DNA of 64,000 nucleotides from Chloroflexota bacterium (GTDB taxonomy: Bacteria; Chloroflexota; Anaerolineae; Aggregatilineales; J027). Shown piece after piece: positions 33,973 through 44,438 of the stretch (its first letter is position 1; every line of letters starts with the position of its first letter). Both the position numbers and the translations under genes were made by a program. The stretch covers positions 62,001-126,000 of the forward strand of contig JACRBG010000036.1 of NCBI GenBank assembly GCA_016234595.1. Direction: 5' to 3'. The notes beneath the pieces were generated by a model, which saw nothing but the letters and a program-made list of their open reading frames with translations, made no database searches and was not told the DNA's origin.

Positions 33973-35349
33973 ATGCAATTACGGGTTCCCAAAAAATATC
34001 AAGCTCAAAAGCGGCGGCGTAGACGACTGTTTCGGTCACGCCGCTGGATGGTACTTTGGCTTGTTACGCTGACCATTGCCTATCTGGGTTATTGGGTTTT
34101 GCAAAATCCCTTATTGGCCCGCGACTATGCCGATAATTTTCGCAAAAATGTGGATAGGCAGGTGGGGGATGCCCGAACCCGCTATTTCCCTGCCCCACCA
34201 ACCGCGACCCCGGATGTGCGTGATGAATCGGTGGAAGCTGAAAATGCCTACAACTTAGGCGACTATGAACGGGCCATCGAACTCTACCGTGAGGTCGTCA
34301 AGGGCAAGCCCAATGATGTTGCGGTTCATTTCCGGCTGGCCTATTTATTGCTGGTCACTTCTGGCTCTGGTAGTGATACGGCTAAGGTGGATGAAGCGAT
34401 TCAGATGGCCGAAGAAACGATCTCAGCCAACCCCGAATCCTCGCAAGGCTGGATGATTCGGGCGATGGCGTTAGACTGGGGCTTACAACATAATCGCGCT
34501 TTAGCATCGGCCCAACGGGCCCTAGAACTTGACCCTAACTCAATTTTTGCGAAGGCCGTGCTTGGCAATATCTATCGCAACTTGGGTGACCTAGGGCTGG
34601 CAGAGACGACCTTTGATGATGCAATTGCCCAAACCCAGCGGAACGGGGCGGATAATGAAACGGTCGCCCAGCTTTATCGCAACTATGGGCGCTATCTGGC
34701 AAGCCAGACCGATTATGAAGGGGCTGCTGCTGCCTATCAACGTGCCCGTGAAACCATGCCTTCTTTGACCTATATCACACTTGAATTAGCAACTTATGTC
34801 TATTTGCCACTCGGCAACGAAGACCCCGCCCAAATGGACACGGCCATTAACTTGCTAGAAGAGACCCTCGACGCCAATCCTAGAGATGCTGCGGTTTTGC
34901 TTCAGCTAGGAACACTTTATTATCGGCAAGGGATTTATGACCGTGCCAGTGAACGATTTCAACAATGTATCACTGTCAATGACACCTATGTTGACTGTTA
35001 TTCTGCCTTAGGCCAACTGGAGTATCAGGTCAACAAGAATTATTCCAAAACCATCGAATATATGACTAGAGCGGTCGAATTAGGTTCAGAATACCCCTAC
35101 GATTATTTCTTGCTGGCGCGTGCCTACTATCGGTTGCAACCACCGCAGTGCAATCAATCAGCCCAGCCGCTCCGAGATGGCCTTGCCTTAATTGATAAAA
35201 ATGGGGAGCCATCTACGGTTGCAAGAAGTGATTTTATCCAAGCCTTTAATGATTGCGGTTTACCCCCACCACAGACGGCCCCTCAAGCGACCGCTACGCC
35301 TGATACGGTGGTCGAAACTGCCCCTGAAGCAACCATCGCGCCTCAATAA
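33973..35349 (+). CDS. Membrane-anchored TPR protein (second of two)
   Basis: The N-terminus is strongly basic (KKYQAQKRRRRRLFRSRR), followed by one transmembrane helix (residues 26-43, WMVLWLVTLTIAYLGYWV) and about eight TPR hairpins (residues 90-410; for example AYNLGDYERAIELYREVVKG, RNLGDLGLAETTFDDAI). The last 40 residues are a Thr/Ala/Pro-rich tail. It starts nine bases after the previous TPR gene and is co-transcribed with it. Same topology: repeats predicted outside. Function unknown. Confidence 0.8.
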   Translation: MQLRVPKKYQAQKRRRRRLFRSRRWMVLWLVTLTIAYLGYWVLQNPLLARDYADNFRKNVDRQVGDARTRYFPAPPTATPDVRDESVEAENAYNLGDYERAIELYREVVKGKPNDVAVHFRLAYLLLVTSGSGSDTAKVDEAIQMAEETISANPESSQGWMIRAMALDWGLQHNRALASAQRALELDPNSIFAKAVLGNIYRNLGDLGLAETTFDDAIAQTQRNGADNETVAQLYRNYGRYLASQTDYEGAAAAYQRARETMPSLTYITLELATYVYLPLGNEDPAQMDTAINLLEETLDANPRDAAVLLQLGTLYYRQGIYDRASERFQQCITVNDTYVDCYSALGQLEYQVNKNYSKTIEYMTRAVELGSEYPYDYFLLARAYYRLQPPQCNQSAQPLRDGLALIDKNGEPSTVARSDFIQAFNDCGLPPPQTAPQATATPDTVVETAPEATIAPQ

Positions 35350-35350
35350 A

Positions 35351-35383
35351 TAAAAAAGGCCGACTCTGAAAAATCGGCCTCGT
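35351..35383. terminator. Bidirectional terminator between TPR genes and polA
   Basis: AGGCCGA (35357-35363) pairs with TCGGCCT (35374-35380). On the minus strand the hairpin is followed by six T, so it is a strong terminator for polA and a weaker one for the TPR genes. Confidence 0.8.
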
Positions 35384-35403
35384 TTGCATTCATGGTGGAT
35401 GGT

Positions 35404-38313
35404 TTATCTCTTATAAGACGTCATCTCATGCCAGTTTTTGCCAATGCGGGCATCAGCACGAAGGGGCGCTTTTAAGGTATAGGCTTGTTCCATCACCCCC
35501 TTAATGAGCGGTGCGACGACATCCACTTCATCTTCGGGTACTTCCAACACCAATTCGTCATGCACTTGTAGAATCATCGCGGCCCGATAATTTCTAGCTT
35601 TGAGTTCACGGGCGAGATTTAACATGGCAATCTTCATGATGTCGGCGGCTGTCCCTTGAATCGGCATATTGATGGCTTCCCGTTCGATGCGTTGGCGCGT
35701 CACGGCATCAGTGGTCGTTTGCAGCGCTGGGAAATAGCGTTTACGCCCCAGCAGGGTGGTAAGATAACCCTGTTGCCGTGCCAATTCCTTACTGCCATCC
35801 AAATAGGCTTTGACACCGGGGAAACGGGCAAAATACTCGGTAATAAACGCATTCGCCTCGGCCAACGTCAAATCGGAATCATGGGCCAGTCGGAATGCCC
35901 CCATGCCATACATCAGCCCAAAATTGACGGACTTAGCAAAGGCCCGTTGTTCATAGGTCACATCCTTAATATCAATGCGGTGGACAGCGGCGGCGGTGCT
36001 GGCGTGAATATCCAGCCCCTGTCGGAATGCGTCCAACAGAGCCGTATCGCCTGAATAGTGGGCCAAAATCCGTAGCTCGACCTGCGAATAGTCGGCTGAC
36101 AGCAGCACATGGCCCTCTGGAGCGATAAAGGCCCGACGTACCCGTCGCCCTTCTTCGCTGCGGATGGGGATATTTTGCAGATTGGGGTCATTGGATGAAA
36201 CCCGCCCGGTTGCCGTTCCCGTGATGTTAAACGAAGTATGCACGCGGCCCGTATATTTGTTGACCAAGGCGGGCAGGGCTTCGACATAGGTGCTTTTTAA
36301 TTTTTGCACCTGCCGATATTCCAAAAGCATTGGAATAATGGGGTGTTGGTCGCGCATTTCTTCCAACACATCCGCCGTCAACGAGAAATTTTTGGTCTTT
36401 TTGGTTTTCTTTAGCCCTGCCGTATCCAGCCCCAGCTTCCCAAACAGGACATCGCTTAATTGGGGCAGGCTGTTAATATTGAACTTGCCATAACCAGATG
36501 TCAGGTAAATATCATCTTCCAACTGCGCCAGACGCTCACCCAATTCATTTGCCATGATTTTGAGGAAGGGCAGGTCGAGCAAAACGCCGTGCATTTCAAT
36601 ATCAGCTAACACGGGCACGAGGGGCATTTCCATCTCATTGAGCAGGCCATGTAAATCGCGCTCAACGAGTTCCTTTTCTAATTGTTCTTTGAGGGGCAGA
36701 ACGACGACGGCATCCGCAACCGCATAAGGCGCAGCTTTTTCGATGGCGACCCGTGCAAACGAAATCTGATTTTTGCCTGTGCCAATTAACTCTTCAATTT
36801 TTTGCATCTGGACGTTGAGGCGCTGGCCTGCCAAATCTTTGAGACCCAGAAACCGCGAGGTCGTGTTGGTCAGCCATTCGGCAATCATGGTATCAAATAC
36901 AATTGGCTGTATCTCCAACCCATAGCGCCGCAGCATCACAAAATCGTAATTGGCGTTATGCGCCACCTTACCAATCTTAGGATTAGTCAGAGCGGGCCAG
37001 ATGGCTTCGATCACCTCTTGGAGCGGCAATTGGGTGGGGGTGTACCCTTCCAATAGATCATTTTGGTGGGGGCCGCCGTTGGTATGAAATGTTGCTGGAT
37101 TCACTCCTTGTGGTACACCGAGCGGAGCGTTGGACGGGATGTGTCCCACTGGAATGTAGTAGCCCTGTGTGCCATCCACCGCCAGCGAAATGCCCACTAG
37201 ATTTTCCGCCATCTTATCAAGGCCTGTTGTTTCGGTGTCGAACCCGATGACCGTCGCCGCATTCAACACCACAGCCAGCTCCGCTAATTGTTCTGGCGTG
37301 GTGACAATGATTGTTTCATATGGGGCAATGGATGGTGTTTCAACGACGGGCGTTTCCTCGCCAAACATGCTCATTTGCCCGGTTGGGCTGGTCTGAGTCC
37401 GGTTGGTCAATTTTTGTAAGCGAGTCAACATCGAACGGAACTCGACTTGGCGGAATACCTCATTGACGACTTCAGGGTCAAAATCGTGGGTGACACAGGC
37501 TAGTAGGTTAAGCGTAATGGGCACATCCCGTTTGATGGTCGCCAGTGTCTTGCTCAAAAACGCCATCTCGCGCCCGGCAATGAGTTTTTCTTTCTGGCTG
37601 CCTTTTAGCTCATGGATGCGTTCATACACGCCTTCTAATGAACCAAAGGTTTGCACCAATGCCAGTGCGCCTTTTTCGCCAATGCCTGCCACACCGGGGA
37701 TATTGTCGGAGTTATCACCCATGAAAGCCTTTAAATCCACCAATTGATGGGGTTGCAGAGCCGGGTATCGGGCTGCATAGGTGTCTAAATCATAAACAAG
37801 GTCTTCGACTGGCCCTTTGGCGGCTGGCCCACCTCGTTGTGGAAGCTGAACGCGGGTGTGGGGGCTGACCAATTGCAGGAGGTCTTTGTCACCCGTCACA
37901 ATCAATACGTCACAGCCTGCCTCTTCGGCTTGTTGGGTCACAGTGCCGATCACATCATCGGCTTCATAACCCTCTAGCGCTAACACGGGGATATTAAAGG
38001 CTCGGACGATTTCTTCAATGCGGCCCAATTGAGTGCGAAGTTCGTCTGGCATTTTCTCGCGTGTGCCCTTGTAATCGGGGTAAAGCTGATCGCGTCCACT
38101 CAACCCTTTGTCAAAACTGATAGCGAAATATTCCGGGGCATCTTCTAAAATATCCAAGATGGTACGGGTAAATCCAAAAGTAGCGTTGGTGGGTTCGCCG
38201 CTTGTGGTAAAGAAGTGACTGTTTTCTAGCTTGATGGAGAAAAAAGCACGATAGGCGACGGCATGACCATCTACCAATACCAGTAGCGGGCGTTTATTGG
38301 CTTGTTCAGACAT
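35404..38313 (-). CDS. polA: DNA polymerase I
   Basis: The protein has three modules. Residues 1-290 form the 5' nuclease (LVLVDGHAVAYRAFFS; YEADDVIGTV; ADDVIGT and VTGDKDLLQLV; FMGDNSDNIPGVAGIGEKGA). Next is a 3'-5' exonuclease with VIGFDTETTGLDKM and VAHNANYDFVMLRRYG, whose acidic residues are kept, so proofreading should work. The family A polymerase follows: SSNDPNLQNIPIRSEEGRRV, motif A DYSQVELRILAHYSGD, the O-helix region FAKSVNFGLMYGMGAF, and motif C LQVHDELVLEVPE. The frame is open from 38415, but ATG 38313 follows AGGGGA and gives the normal N-terminus (969 residues). Confidence 0.96.
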   Translation of the reverse strand: MSEQANKRPLLVLVDGHAVAYRAFFSIKLENSHFFTTSGEPTNATFGFTRTILDILEDAPEYFAISFDKGLSGRDQLYPDYKGTREKMPDELRTQLGRIEEIVRAFNIPVLALEGYEADDVIGTVTQQAEEAGCDVLIVTGDKDLLQLVSPHTRVQLPQRGGPAAKGPVEDLVYDLDTYAARYPALQPHQLVDLKAFMGDNSDNIPGVAGIGEKGALALVQTFGSLEGVYERIHELKGSQKEKLIAGREMAFLSKTLATIKRDVPITLNLLACVTHDFDPEVVNEVFRQVEFRSMLTRLQKLTNRTQTSPTGQMSMFGEETPVVETPSIAPYETIIVTTPEQLAELAVVLNAATVIGFDTETTGLDKMAENLVGISLAVDGTQGYYIPVGHIPSNAPLGVPQGVNPATFHTNGGPHQNDLLEGYTPTQLPLQEVIEAIWPALTNPKIGKVAHNANYDFVMLRRYGLEIQPIVFDTMIAEWLTNTTSRFLGLKDLAGQRLNVQMQKIEELIGTGKNQISFARVAIEKAAPYAVADAVVVLPLKEQLEKELVERDLHGLLNEMEMPLVPVLADIEMHGVLLDLPFLKIMANELGERLAQLEDDIYLTSGYGKFNINSLPQLSDVLFGKLGLDTAGLKKTKKTKNFSLTADVLEEMRDQHPIIPMLLEYRQVQKLKSTYVEALPALVNKYTGRVHTSFNITGTATGRVSSNDPNLQNIPIRSEEGRRVRRAFIAPEGHVLLSADYSQVELRILAHYSGDTALLDAFRQGLDIHASTAAAVHRIDIKDVTYEQRAFAKSVNFGLMYGMGAFRLAHDSDLTLAEANAFITEYFARFPGVKAYLDGSKELARQQGYLTTLLGRKRYFPALQTTTDAVTRQRIEREAINMPIQGTAADIMKIAMLNLARELKARNYRAAMILQVHDELVLEVPEDEVDVVAPLIKGVMEQAYTLKAPLRADARIGKNWHEMTSYKR

Positions 38314-38382
38314 GGGAATCCCCTGTAATGAGAACGAACACCTGTGCGAAAAATTATACCGCAGGAAGGGCAACGAGGAAAT

Positions 38383-39171
38383 ATGGACGATAAAAAACAA
38401 CGTACCCAAGTTCAATTTGGGGCCACTGCCGCCAACTATGTCAGCAGTGGCACGTTTTCTAAAGGGGAGGATTTACGGCGTCTGCTTGAAATTATTCAAC
38501 CCCAACCCGATTGGCGGGTTTTGGATATTGCGACGGGTGGGGGGCATACGGCTGGCCTGTTTGCACCACACACCCAACAGGTGATTGCCACTGATTTGAC
38601 CGGGCCAATGTTGATGGCGGCCCGTACCCACCTGCAAAATAGTTTGGGTGAGAATGGAGGCAAGGTGGATTATGCCCGTACCGATGCCGAACACCTGCCG
38701 TTTCTCAATGACACTTTTGATTTAGTGACCTGCCGTCTTGCAGCCCATCATTTCCCCAATGTCGCCGGGTTTATGGCCGAATGTGCGCGGGTGGTGCGTC
38801 CGGGGGGCCTCGTGGCGATTGTGGATATGCTATCGCCCTCGGATGAAAAAGTCGCCAAATATATCAATGCGCTGGATGTTCTGCGTGACCCGTCCCATGT
38901 GTGGGCCTATAGCCTCAATGAGTGGAAACGATTTTTTCAGGGGGCGGGCCTAAAACTAGAACATGCCGAGGTGGGTGATAATCCCCAAAATCTAGCCGAT
39001 TGGGCACGGCGCATGGGCTGTGATGGCCCAACCACGATGCGCCTACGGGTGATGTTGACTCAAGCGCCAGATGCGGTGCAAACATGGTGGAAAATTCGCC
39101 TCCCCGTCGCAGGCAGCGGTGAAGAAATTCAGTTTTTTATTCAGCAGGCCGTCATGGTTGCGCGGAAATAA
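38383..39171 (+). CDS. Class I SAM-dependent methyltransferase
   Basis: The 262-residue protein has the UbiE/COQ5-like Rossmann methyltransferase fold. Motif I is VLDIATGGGHTAGLFAP, motif II VIATDLTGPML, then YARTDAEHLPFLNDTFDLVTCRLAAHHF and VRPGGLVAIVDML. The opening KQRTQVQFGATAANYVSSG is typical of UbiE-like enzymes acting on lipid or small aromatic substrates, but the substrate cannot be assigned. An upstream GTG (38344) keeps the frame open; ATG 38383 with GAGGAA is preferred. Its start region is 70 bases from the divergent polA start. Confidence 0.85.
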   Translation: MDDKKQRTQVQFGATAANYVSSGTFSKGEDLRRLLEIIQPQPDWRVLDIATGGGHTAGLFAPHTQQVIATDLTGPMLMAARTHLQNSLGENGGKVDYARTDAEHLPFLNDTFDLVTCRLAAHHFPNVAGFMAECARVVRPGGLVAIVDMLSPSDEKVAKYINALDVLRDPSHVWAYSLNEWKRFFQGAGLKLEHAEVGDNPQNLADWARRMGCDGPTTMRLRVMLTQAPDAVQTWWKIRLPVAGSGEEIQFFIQQAVMVARK

Positions 39172-39175
39172 ATAA

Positions 39176-39202
39176 AAGGACAGGGTGTTTGGCCCTGCCC
39201 TT
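39176..39202. terminator. Terminator between methyltransferase and SH3-repeat gene
   Basis: AAGG-CAGGG and CCCTG-CCTT arms (39176-39202) pair with single-base bulges around a short loop. The genes converge here. Confidence 0.55.
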
Positions 39203-39222
39203 CTCACTTTAAGTGGTTTCCG

Positions 39223-41409
39223 TTATTCAATACCCAGCGTTGAATTGCAGGTCGCAGGTGGCGCAGCAAAGTCGAGAGCGGCGTCATTAATGGCACTAGG
39301 AAGCAACTCAATCGTTAGGCTGCCATCGAAATTTTCGAAATTGGCAATTTCGGGATCAATCGTGCTGATTAAGTCCGAGCTAATGAACTCATTTTCGCCA
39401 ATCGAAAACGTGAGGCGATAGGCCAACAAGTTTGTTTCATCGGGTGTCCACCACAAGTCGGCTTTGATCGCTGTGGTTGGCGTATAGTTATCAGGCGTGC
39501 CTACTCCCAATAATTGGTAATGGACGGCTGGAATCCCGGCTATCCCATTGGTATCGACAATCCCGAACACGGTATCTTGCCCAAGATTATCAAAGAGATT
39601 GGTGTCGCCGTCATCTACAATACTGACGAGTTCATTGGCAAGGTCTTCGACCCCCATATCCGCGCCGACATCCACGCACAAGTCCACAAGGCCCGAATAG
39701 ACATAATTGTGCCCTTGATATTGGCCCAATGTAATGGGTAGCGCATCCGTCAGGGTGGCGATGTCTTCTTGGCCTGCGACCAACGGCAAAAATGCCCCGG
39801 TCAAATTCATCGTCATGCGGTTTTCATCGGGACTGCCTGCTTGGGCATAATACACAACCATCGTGCTTTCATAGGGATTGCCATCGGCTACCCCGATAAT
39901 TGCGATATTAAAACCATAGGCGTAGGCTGTGATGTCGGGCAGAGTTGCGTAATTCACAATAAAGCGGTTGGGTAGCGGTGAAGGTGTAACCGGGCCGTTG
40001 CTCCCTGCCGAACTGGTTCCCCCGCTGGCGTTGCCTGTTCCGGAATCGCTAGCTGTTCCACTATCCGCGACGGGGGTTGGATTATTGGTTGTCGTGCCAT
40101 CGCCGACACTTCCAATACCACCCGTTCCATCTGTCCCATTTGATCCACCACCTGCCGCTGCGATGGGGGTGGGTAAAACTGGCCCTTGTACGACCGGGAG
40201 GGCACTGATGCTGCCGACAATCTGAACAGTTTGTAACGATACCCAACCTAAACCAGTCGGACTACCTTCATAGCGCACTTGTAACCACAGGCCATCGGGT
40301 GAAATCGCGGTGACGATTAAGGGTGTATTGCTGTCTACCGCTCCCACTGAGCTAAAGGCATCGGCTGGGCCTTCTCGTACCACGCCTAAGTAACCCACCG
40401 CATACGCGACGGGCGGACCGGGGGTATAGGTTGGGCTAGGGATGACGGTTGGAATTTCAGCCGTAAAAGTGGCTGACGGCGTGGGGGATAAAGTTGGCGC
40501 GAGGGCTACGGCAACGCCCGCTAATGTACCACCCGTCAATTGCAAAGCTGTCCCTTCGACAAATCCGTCTACATTTTTGCCGTCTGGGTCAACATACGTC
40601 ACTCTAAACCACAACCCATCTTCAGAGGTTGAGATAATTTCAACTTCGGTATCTTGTCGTACCAAATTGACCACAGGATATTCGTCCCCCGGCCCCAAGC
40701 GCACTGTCGCAATGATAGGGAGTACTTTCGCTTCGGGCGTGGCAGGCGTGGCGGTCAGCGAGGGTAGGGGTGTGGTAGTCACCGTCGCGGTCGCAGTTGG
40801 TGTGGTGGTGGGTGGGATGGCGCTTGGTGTAAAAGTTAAGGTGGGATAATTTTGGGCGACTGCCACCGATGCTAGGCTTCCGCCTGTAATTTGCACAAGG
40901 TCTGGTTTAACAAAGCCCGTTTGTGAAGCATCATCTACCACAAAGCCAATTTGTAACCAACTACCGTCCGCACTATAGCCGATAATCTCAACTGCCGAAT
41001 CTTGAGGTAAGGTGGTTATCACCGGATATTCGTCCCCCGGCCCTAAACGGACAAGTGCGGTCACGGGCAAAATACGGGCTTGGGGAATGATAGGAGTTTT
41101 GGTCAAAGTAGGTGTTGCGGTACTAGTCGCCGGGGGTGTATTGGATGGAGTCGCTGTAAAAGCCTCGACCACCGCTGTGCCCGTGTTGTTGGCTACTTGA
41201 ACGCTCTGGGTGATGGCTTTCAAGGTTTTTTCGGCATTGTTTTCTTCGGCGGAACTACCGAAATAATAACCGAGGGCTGCCCAAATGACCCCGATAATGG
41301 TAATGGCAATAATAGGCAGGGCCAATCGCTGTAGATTTGCCAAGAGGGCAGCACTTTTATTTTCGGGGGGACTTGGGGCACTGGTGTTTTGGGTAGGTGC
41401 GTCACTCAC
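39223..41409 (-). CDS. Membrane-anchored protein with three bacterial SH3 repeats
   Basis: One transmembrane helix (residues 31-51, LALPIIAITIIGVIWAALGY) leads to Thr/Pro linkers and three SH3b-like repeats near residues 110-175, 225-290 and 330-395. Each contains an R.GPG(D)EYPV or REGPADAFSSV start, a V.I(I/S) strand and W(L/F)(Q/R)(I/V).Y, then GFV or GWV. A Gly/Ser/Thr-rich linker follows, then a C-terminal alpha/beta domain of about 230 residues with NPYESTMVVYYAQAGSPDEN and ADLWWTPDETNLLAYRL, resembling lipoprotein-type lipid-binding folds. SH3b repeats often bind cell-wall or matrix polymers. Probable surface protein of unknown role. Confidence 0.8.
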   Translation of the reverse strand: MSDAPTQNTSAPSPPENKSAALLANLQRLALPIIAITIIGVIWAALGYYFGSSAEENNAEKTLKAITQSVQVANNTGTAVVEAFTATPSNTPPATSTATPTLTKTPIIPQARILPVTALVRLGPGDEYPVITTLPQDSAVEIIGYSADGSWLQIGFVVDDASQTGFVKPDLVQITGGSLASVAVAQNYPTLTFTPSAIPPTTTPTATATVTTTPLPSLTATPATPEAKVLPIIATVRLGPGDEYPVVNLVRQDTEVEIISTSEDGLWFRVTYVDPDGKNVDGFVEGTALQLTGGTLAGVAVALAPTLSPTPSATFTAEIPTVIPSPTYTPGPPVAYAVGYLGVVREGPADAFSSVGAVDSNTPLIVTAISPDGLWLQVRYEGSPTGLGWVSLQTVQIVGSISALPVVQGPVLPTPIAAAGGGSNGTDGTGGIGSVGDGTTTNNPTPVADSGTASDSGTGNASGGTSSAGSNGPVTPSPLPNRFIVNYATLPDITAYAYGFNIAIIGVADGNPYESTMVVYYAQAGSPDENRMTMNLTGAFLPLVAGQEDIATLTDALPITLGQYQGHNYVYSGLVDLCVDVGADMGVEDLANELVSIVDDGDTNLFDNLGQDTVFGIVDTNGIAGIPAVHYQLLGVGTPDNYTPTTAIKADLWWTPDETNLLAYRLTFSIGENEFISSDLISTIDPEIANFENFDGSLTIELLPSAINDAALDFAAPPATCNSTLGIE

Positions 41410-41500
41410 AAGAGGTCTCCAATCGTCCTTAAAAAATTAACGGTGGTACTAAAAGCCTATTTAATAGAGATTATAAGCCAGTTAACCCAGATGGGAAATT

Positions 41501-41538
41501 AAAAATAGGGGAGAGTCATTATCTCTTCCCCTATTTTT
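41501..41538. terminator. Terminator after hppA
   Basis: AAAAATAGGGGAGAG pairs with CTCTTCCCCTATTTTT with one bulge. A and T runs flank both sides; the minus-strand reading ends the hppA transcript. Confidence 0.85.
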
Positions 41539-41561
41539 ACTCAGTGCTAGGCCAAATGGAT

Positions 41562-43832
41562 TTATACGAACAGTGGGGCCAGTACCAAGGTGATGGTTGC
41601 CAGCAGTTTAATCAACACATGCAAACTAGGGCCAGCCGTATCTTTGAAGGGATCACCGACGGTATCACCAACGACAGCGGCTTTGTGCGCTTCGGACTTT
41701 TTGCCCTGAACGACGCCGTTGTCATCCGTAAATTCACCCGATTCAATATATTTCTTGGCATTGTCCCATGCACCACCACCGTTGTTCATCACCAACGCCA
41801 GTAGAATACCTGAGACTGTCGCGCTCATCAAAAAGCCAGCGGTGGCTTCGGCGCCAAGCAACAACCCAACGATGATGGGCATTCCGACGGCCAAAATACC
41901 CGGTAGTACCATCGCCCGCAGCGCCCCTTGGGTCGTAATGTCAACGGCCTTGCCATAATCCGCTTTGGCATTGGGATCACCCGCCAACAAGCCGGGGATT
42001 TCTTTGAATTGGCGGCGGACTTCTTCAATAACCTTTTCGGCGACCTGTGCCACCGCGCGCATAGCGATGGAGGAGAACAGAAACACCAACATCCCACCGA
42101 GCAATGCCCCGACGAAAACACCCATCTTGCCCATATTGACCGAATGAACCCCATCAACAATCTGTGGCGCTTCGCCGAGGTCAATTTTTACGAGGGCTAC
42201 CTTGTCTAGATAGGCGCTAAACAAGAGGAAGGCCGCTAGTGCCGCCGACCCAATCGCATAGCCTTTGGTCAAGGCTTTGGTGGTATTGCCTGCCGCGTCC
42301 AGTGCATCCGTCCCTTTGCGGATTTCTTCCGATGCCCCCGACATTTCCACAATTCCGCCCGCGTTGTCCACAATGGGGCCAAAGGTGTCCATTGCCAATA
42401 CAAACCCGGCGGTCATCAACATACCCATCGCCGCGACAGCCGTCCCATAAATCCCGCCGACGAAATCAGGGTCAAGGGCAACCAAGAGGCGCTCATGCAA
42501 TTCGGGTGTTTCACCTGCGGTTGTTTCGGCAATAATCTTGTCTTGCATCCGCGTCCAGTCTTTTTGCAAATCCAGTGCATCTGCGCCCTGTGTTCCCAAC
42601 CAATAGGAACTCATCAGGCCTATAGCAATCGCAACAGCGGGGAGGGCCGTGTTTTCAAAACCCATCGCCAGACCAGTGATAATATTAGGGCCACTACCAC
42701 GCAAACTGGACTTGGCAATCATCTTGACCGGACGGAAACGATGTTCGGTGTAGTACATCGTAATGGCAACAAAGGCCAAACTTACTAGTACACCACTTAA
42801 TCCGGCAAGGAAGAACCAAATATCTTCCAACATCACCATGACGATGGCGAACATGGCAATAATGCAGATACCAGCGGTCAAGGCATACCCACGATACAAC
42901 GGATTCATGGGTGACTCACCGTCTTTCAGCTTGATGCCGGGAGCATTGAGGGCTGCCCACACACCAATGATGCTGGCGATGAGACCAAAGGCACGAATGA
43001 CCAATGGGAAGATAATCCATTGTTCGCGCCCGGTGGCGACATATAGGCCGACACCCAAAATCATCGCGCCGATGTTTTCGGCAACGGTTGATTCAAACAG
43101 GTCAGCCCCACGTCCGGCGCAGTCGCCCACATTGTCCCCCACGAGGTCGGCGACCACACCCGCGTTACGGGGGTCGTCTTCGGGGATGCCTGCTTCAACT
43201 TTACCCACGAGGTCAGCGCCCACGTCGGCGGCTTTGGTATAGATACCCCCGCCCAGTTGGGCGAAAAGCGCCACAAAACTTGCTCCGAAGCCCATGCCTG
43301 CAATCAAGAACGGGGCATCTTTTACCCCGTCATCGGTGAGGCCACCAAACAATACAAACATGGTGAACACGCTTAGTGAGGAGAGGGCTACCACGATAAA
43401 GCCTGCTACTGCGCCCCCATTGAGAGCGACGCGCAAGGCTGGTTCAACCCCTTCACGCGCAGCCGAGGCTACTCGTTGATTGGTTTGGACTGCCACGTAC
43501 ATCCCGATAATCCCGCTGATAGCCGAGGCAGTAGCCCCGACCAAAAAGGAGAGAGCCGTGCGCCATGCCAGATCAAAGCCGGTAATACCTGTTTCCGACC
43601 CTTTATTGAAGGACCCGACGATGACGGCTACGATGACTGAGGTCACTAACGCCAATATTGCAATCGTGCTGTATTGACGCGAAATAAAAGCAACTGCCCC
43701 CTTGTAAATGGCGCTGCCGACTTCTTGCATTTTTTCTGTACCGCGATCCCGCCCCATCACGTCCCGAATCAAATAGATTACGAACGCGAGGGTGAGCAGG
43801 CCCGACAGCGGCACTACCCAAATAAGACCCAT
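41562..43832 (-). CDS. hppA: Membrane-bound proton-translocating pyrophosphatase (K+-independent type)
   Basis: This integral membrane enzyme couples PPi hydrolysis to H+ export. It has 756 residues and about 16 hydrophobic segments. The pyrophosphate-binding core is [20 protein letters not shown] and [20 protein letters not shown], with a second acidic cluster in [13 protein letters not shown]-like [19 protein letters not shown]. The K+-dependence position reads [10 protein letters not shown]: Lys in place of the Ala of K+-dependent enzymes, so the pump should be K+-independent and H+-specific. AGGAG precedes the ATG by eleven bases. It stands alone, divergent from an unknown gene. Confidence 0.95.
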   Translation of the reverse strand: MGLIWVVPLSGLLTLAFVIYLIRDVMGRDRGTEKMQEVGSAIYKGAVAFISRQYSTIAILALVTSVIVAVIVGSFNKGSETGITGFDLAWRTALSFLVGATASAISGIIGMYVAVQTNQRVASAAREGVEPALRVALNGGAVAGFIVVALSSLSVFTMFVLFGGLTDDGVKDAPFLIAGMGFGASFVALFAQLGGGIYTKAADVGADLVGKVEAGIPEDDPRNAGVVADLVGDNVGDCAGRGADLFESTVAENIGAMILGVGLYVATGREQWIIFPLVIRAFGLIASIIGVWAALNAPGIKLKDGESPMNPLYRGYALTAGICIIAMFAIVMVMLEDIWFFLAGLSGVLVSLAFVAITMYYTEHRFRPVKMIAKSSLRGSGPNIITGLAMGFENTALPAVAIAIGLMSSYWLGTQGADALDLQKDWTRMQDKIIAETTAGETPELHERLLVALDPDFVGGIYGTAVAAMGMLMTAGFVLAMDTFGPIVDNAGGIVEMSGASEEIRKGTDALDAAGNTTKALTKGYAIGSAALAAFLLFSAYLDKVALVKIDLGEAPQIVDGVHSVNMGKMGVFVGALLGGMLVFLFSSIAMRAVAQVAEKVIEEVRRQFKEIPGLLAGDPNAKADYGKAVDITTQGALRAMVLPGILAVGMPIIVGLLLGAEATAGFLMSATVSGILLALVMNNGGGAWDNAKKYIESGEFTDDNGVVQGKKSEAHKAAVVGDTVGDPFKDTAGPSLHVLIKLLATITLVLAPLFV

Positions 43833-43959
43833 TGTGTTATTTACTCCTAAAGGTTGTCGAAAATTTCTGTACTGGAATTAGCTGGCGTGATATTATTCAC
43901 TAGAATGCCGATAAAATCAATCACGTCCGCAGCAATTGCTTTTCGAAAGGTATTAAGCG

Positions 43960-44436
43960 ATGAATCTTTCACGTAGAGCCGATCCCATCCGTTTGGTGGC
44001 GGCTCGTTTGGGGCAGGGTGAGTTGAAACAATTGACCAACACTCCAACCGTCAGTGAAGCGTTGCGTGTCAGCATTCATTACCATGAAGAAGATGCCCCC
44101 AACAGCGTAGCGACTTTACGGCGTGGGCATGGCGATGACTGCCAACTACAGGTGGTTTATGATAAAGTTCCCAAACCCGTCAAATTTGAATTTGATGTGC
44201 CTGTAGATACCTATCGGGAATTGATGAAAGCTATTCGCCAAGCCAAGTTTGACACCCTTGATGATGAAGAGAACTTGCCCTATTTTGGGGTAGATATGTG
44301 GTTGGTTGAGCGGGTGGCAGGCAGCTTTTATCATGATATTGTGTTGTGCCCGACCAGTGCACGCGGTCATCATCGGGAATTGGTGCTGGCAATTAAAGAA
44401 CTTCTGCCCCAAAGCGTCCGGAAAGGCGCAGGCTAA
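43960..44436 (+). CDS. Protein of unknown function, 158 residues
   Basis: The soluble alpha/beta protein has no signal or membrane helix. It contains TLRRGHGDDCQLQVVYDKVP, KFEFDVPVDTYRELMKAIRQ and YFGVDMWLVERVAGSFYHDI, a pattern like a small ligand- or effector-binding domain, but I do not recognise the family. The following small gene starts two bases after its stop and then an SDR gene follows, so the three are probably one transcript. Confidence 0.65.
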   Translation: MNLSRRADPIRLVAARLGQGELKQLTNTPTVSEALRVSIHYHEEDAPNSVATLRRGHGDDCQLQVVYDKVPKPVKFEFDVPVDTYRELMKAIRQAKFDTLDDEENLPYFGVDMWLVERVAGSFYHDIVLCPTSARGHHRELVLAIKELLPQSVRKGAG

Positions 44437-44438
44437 AT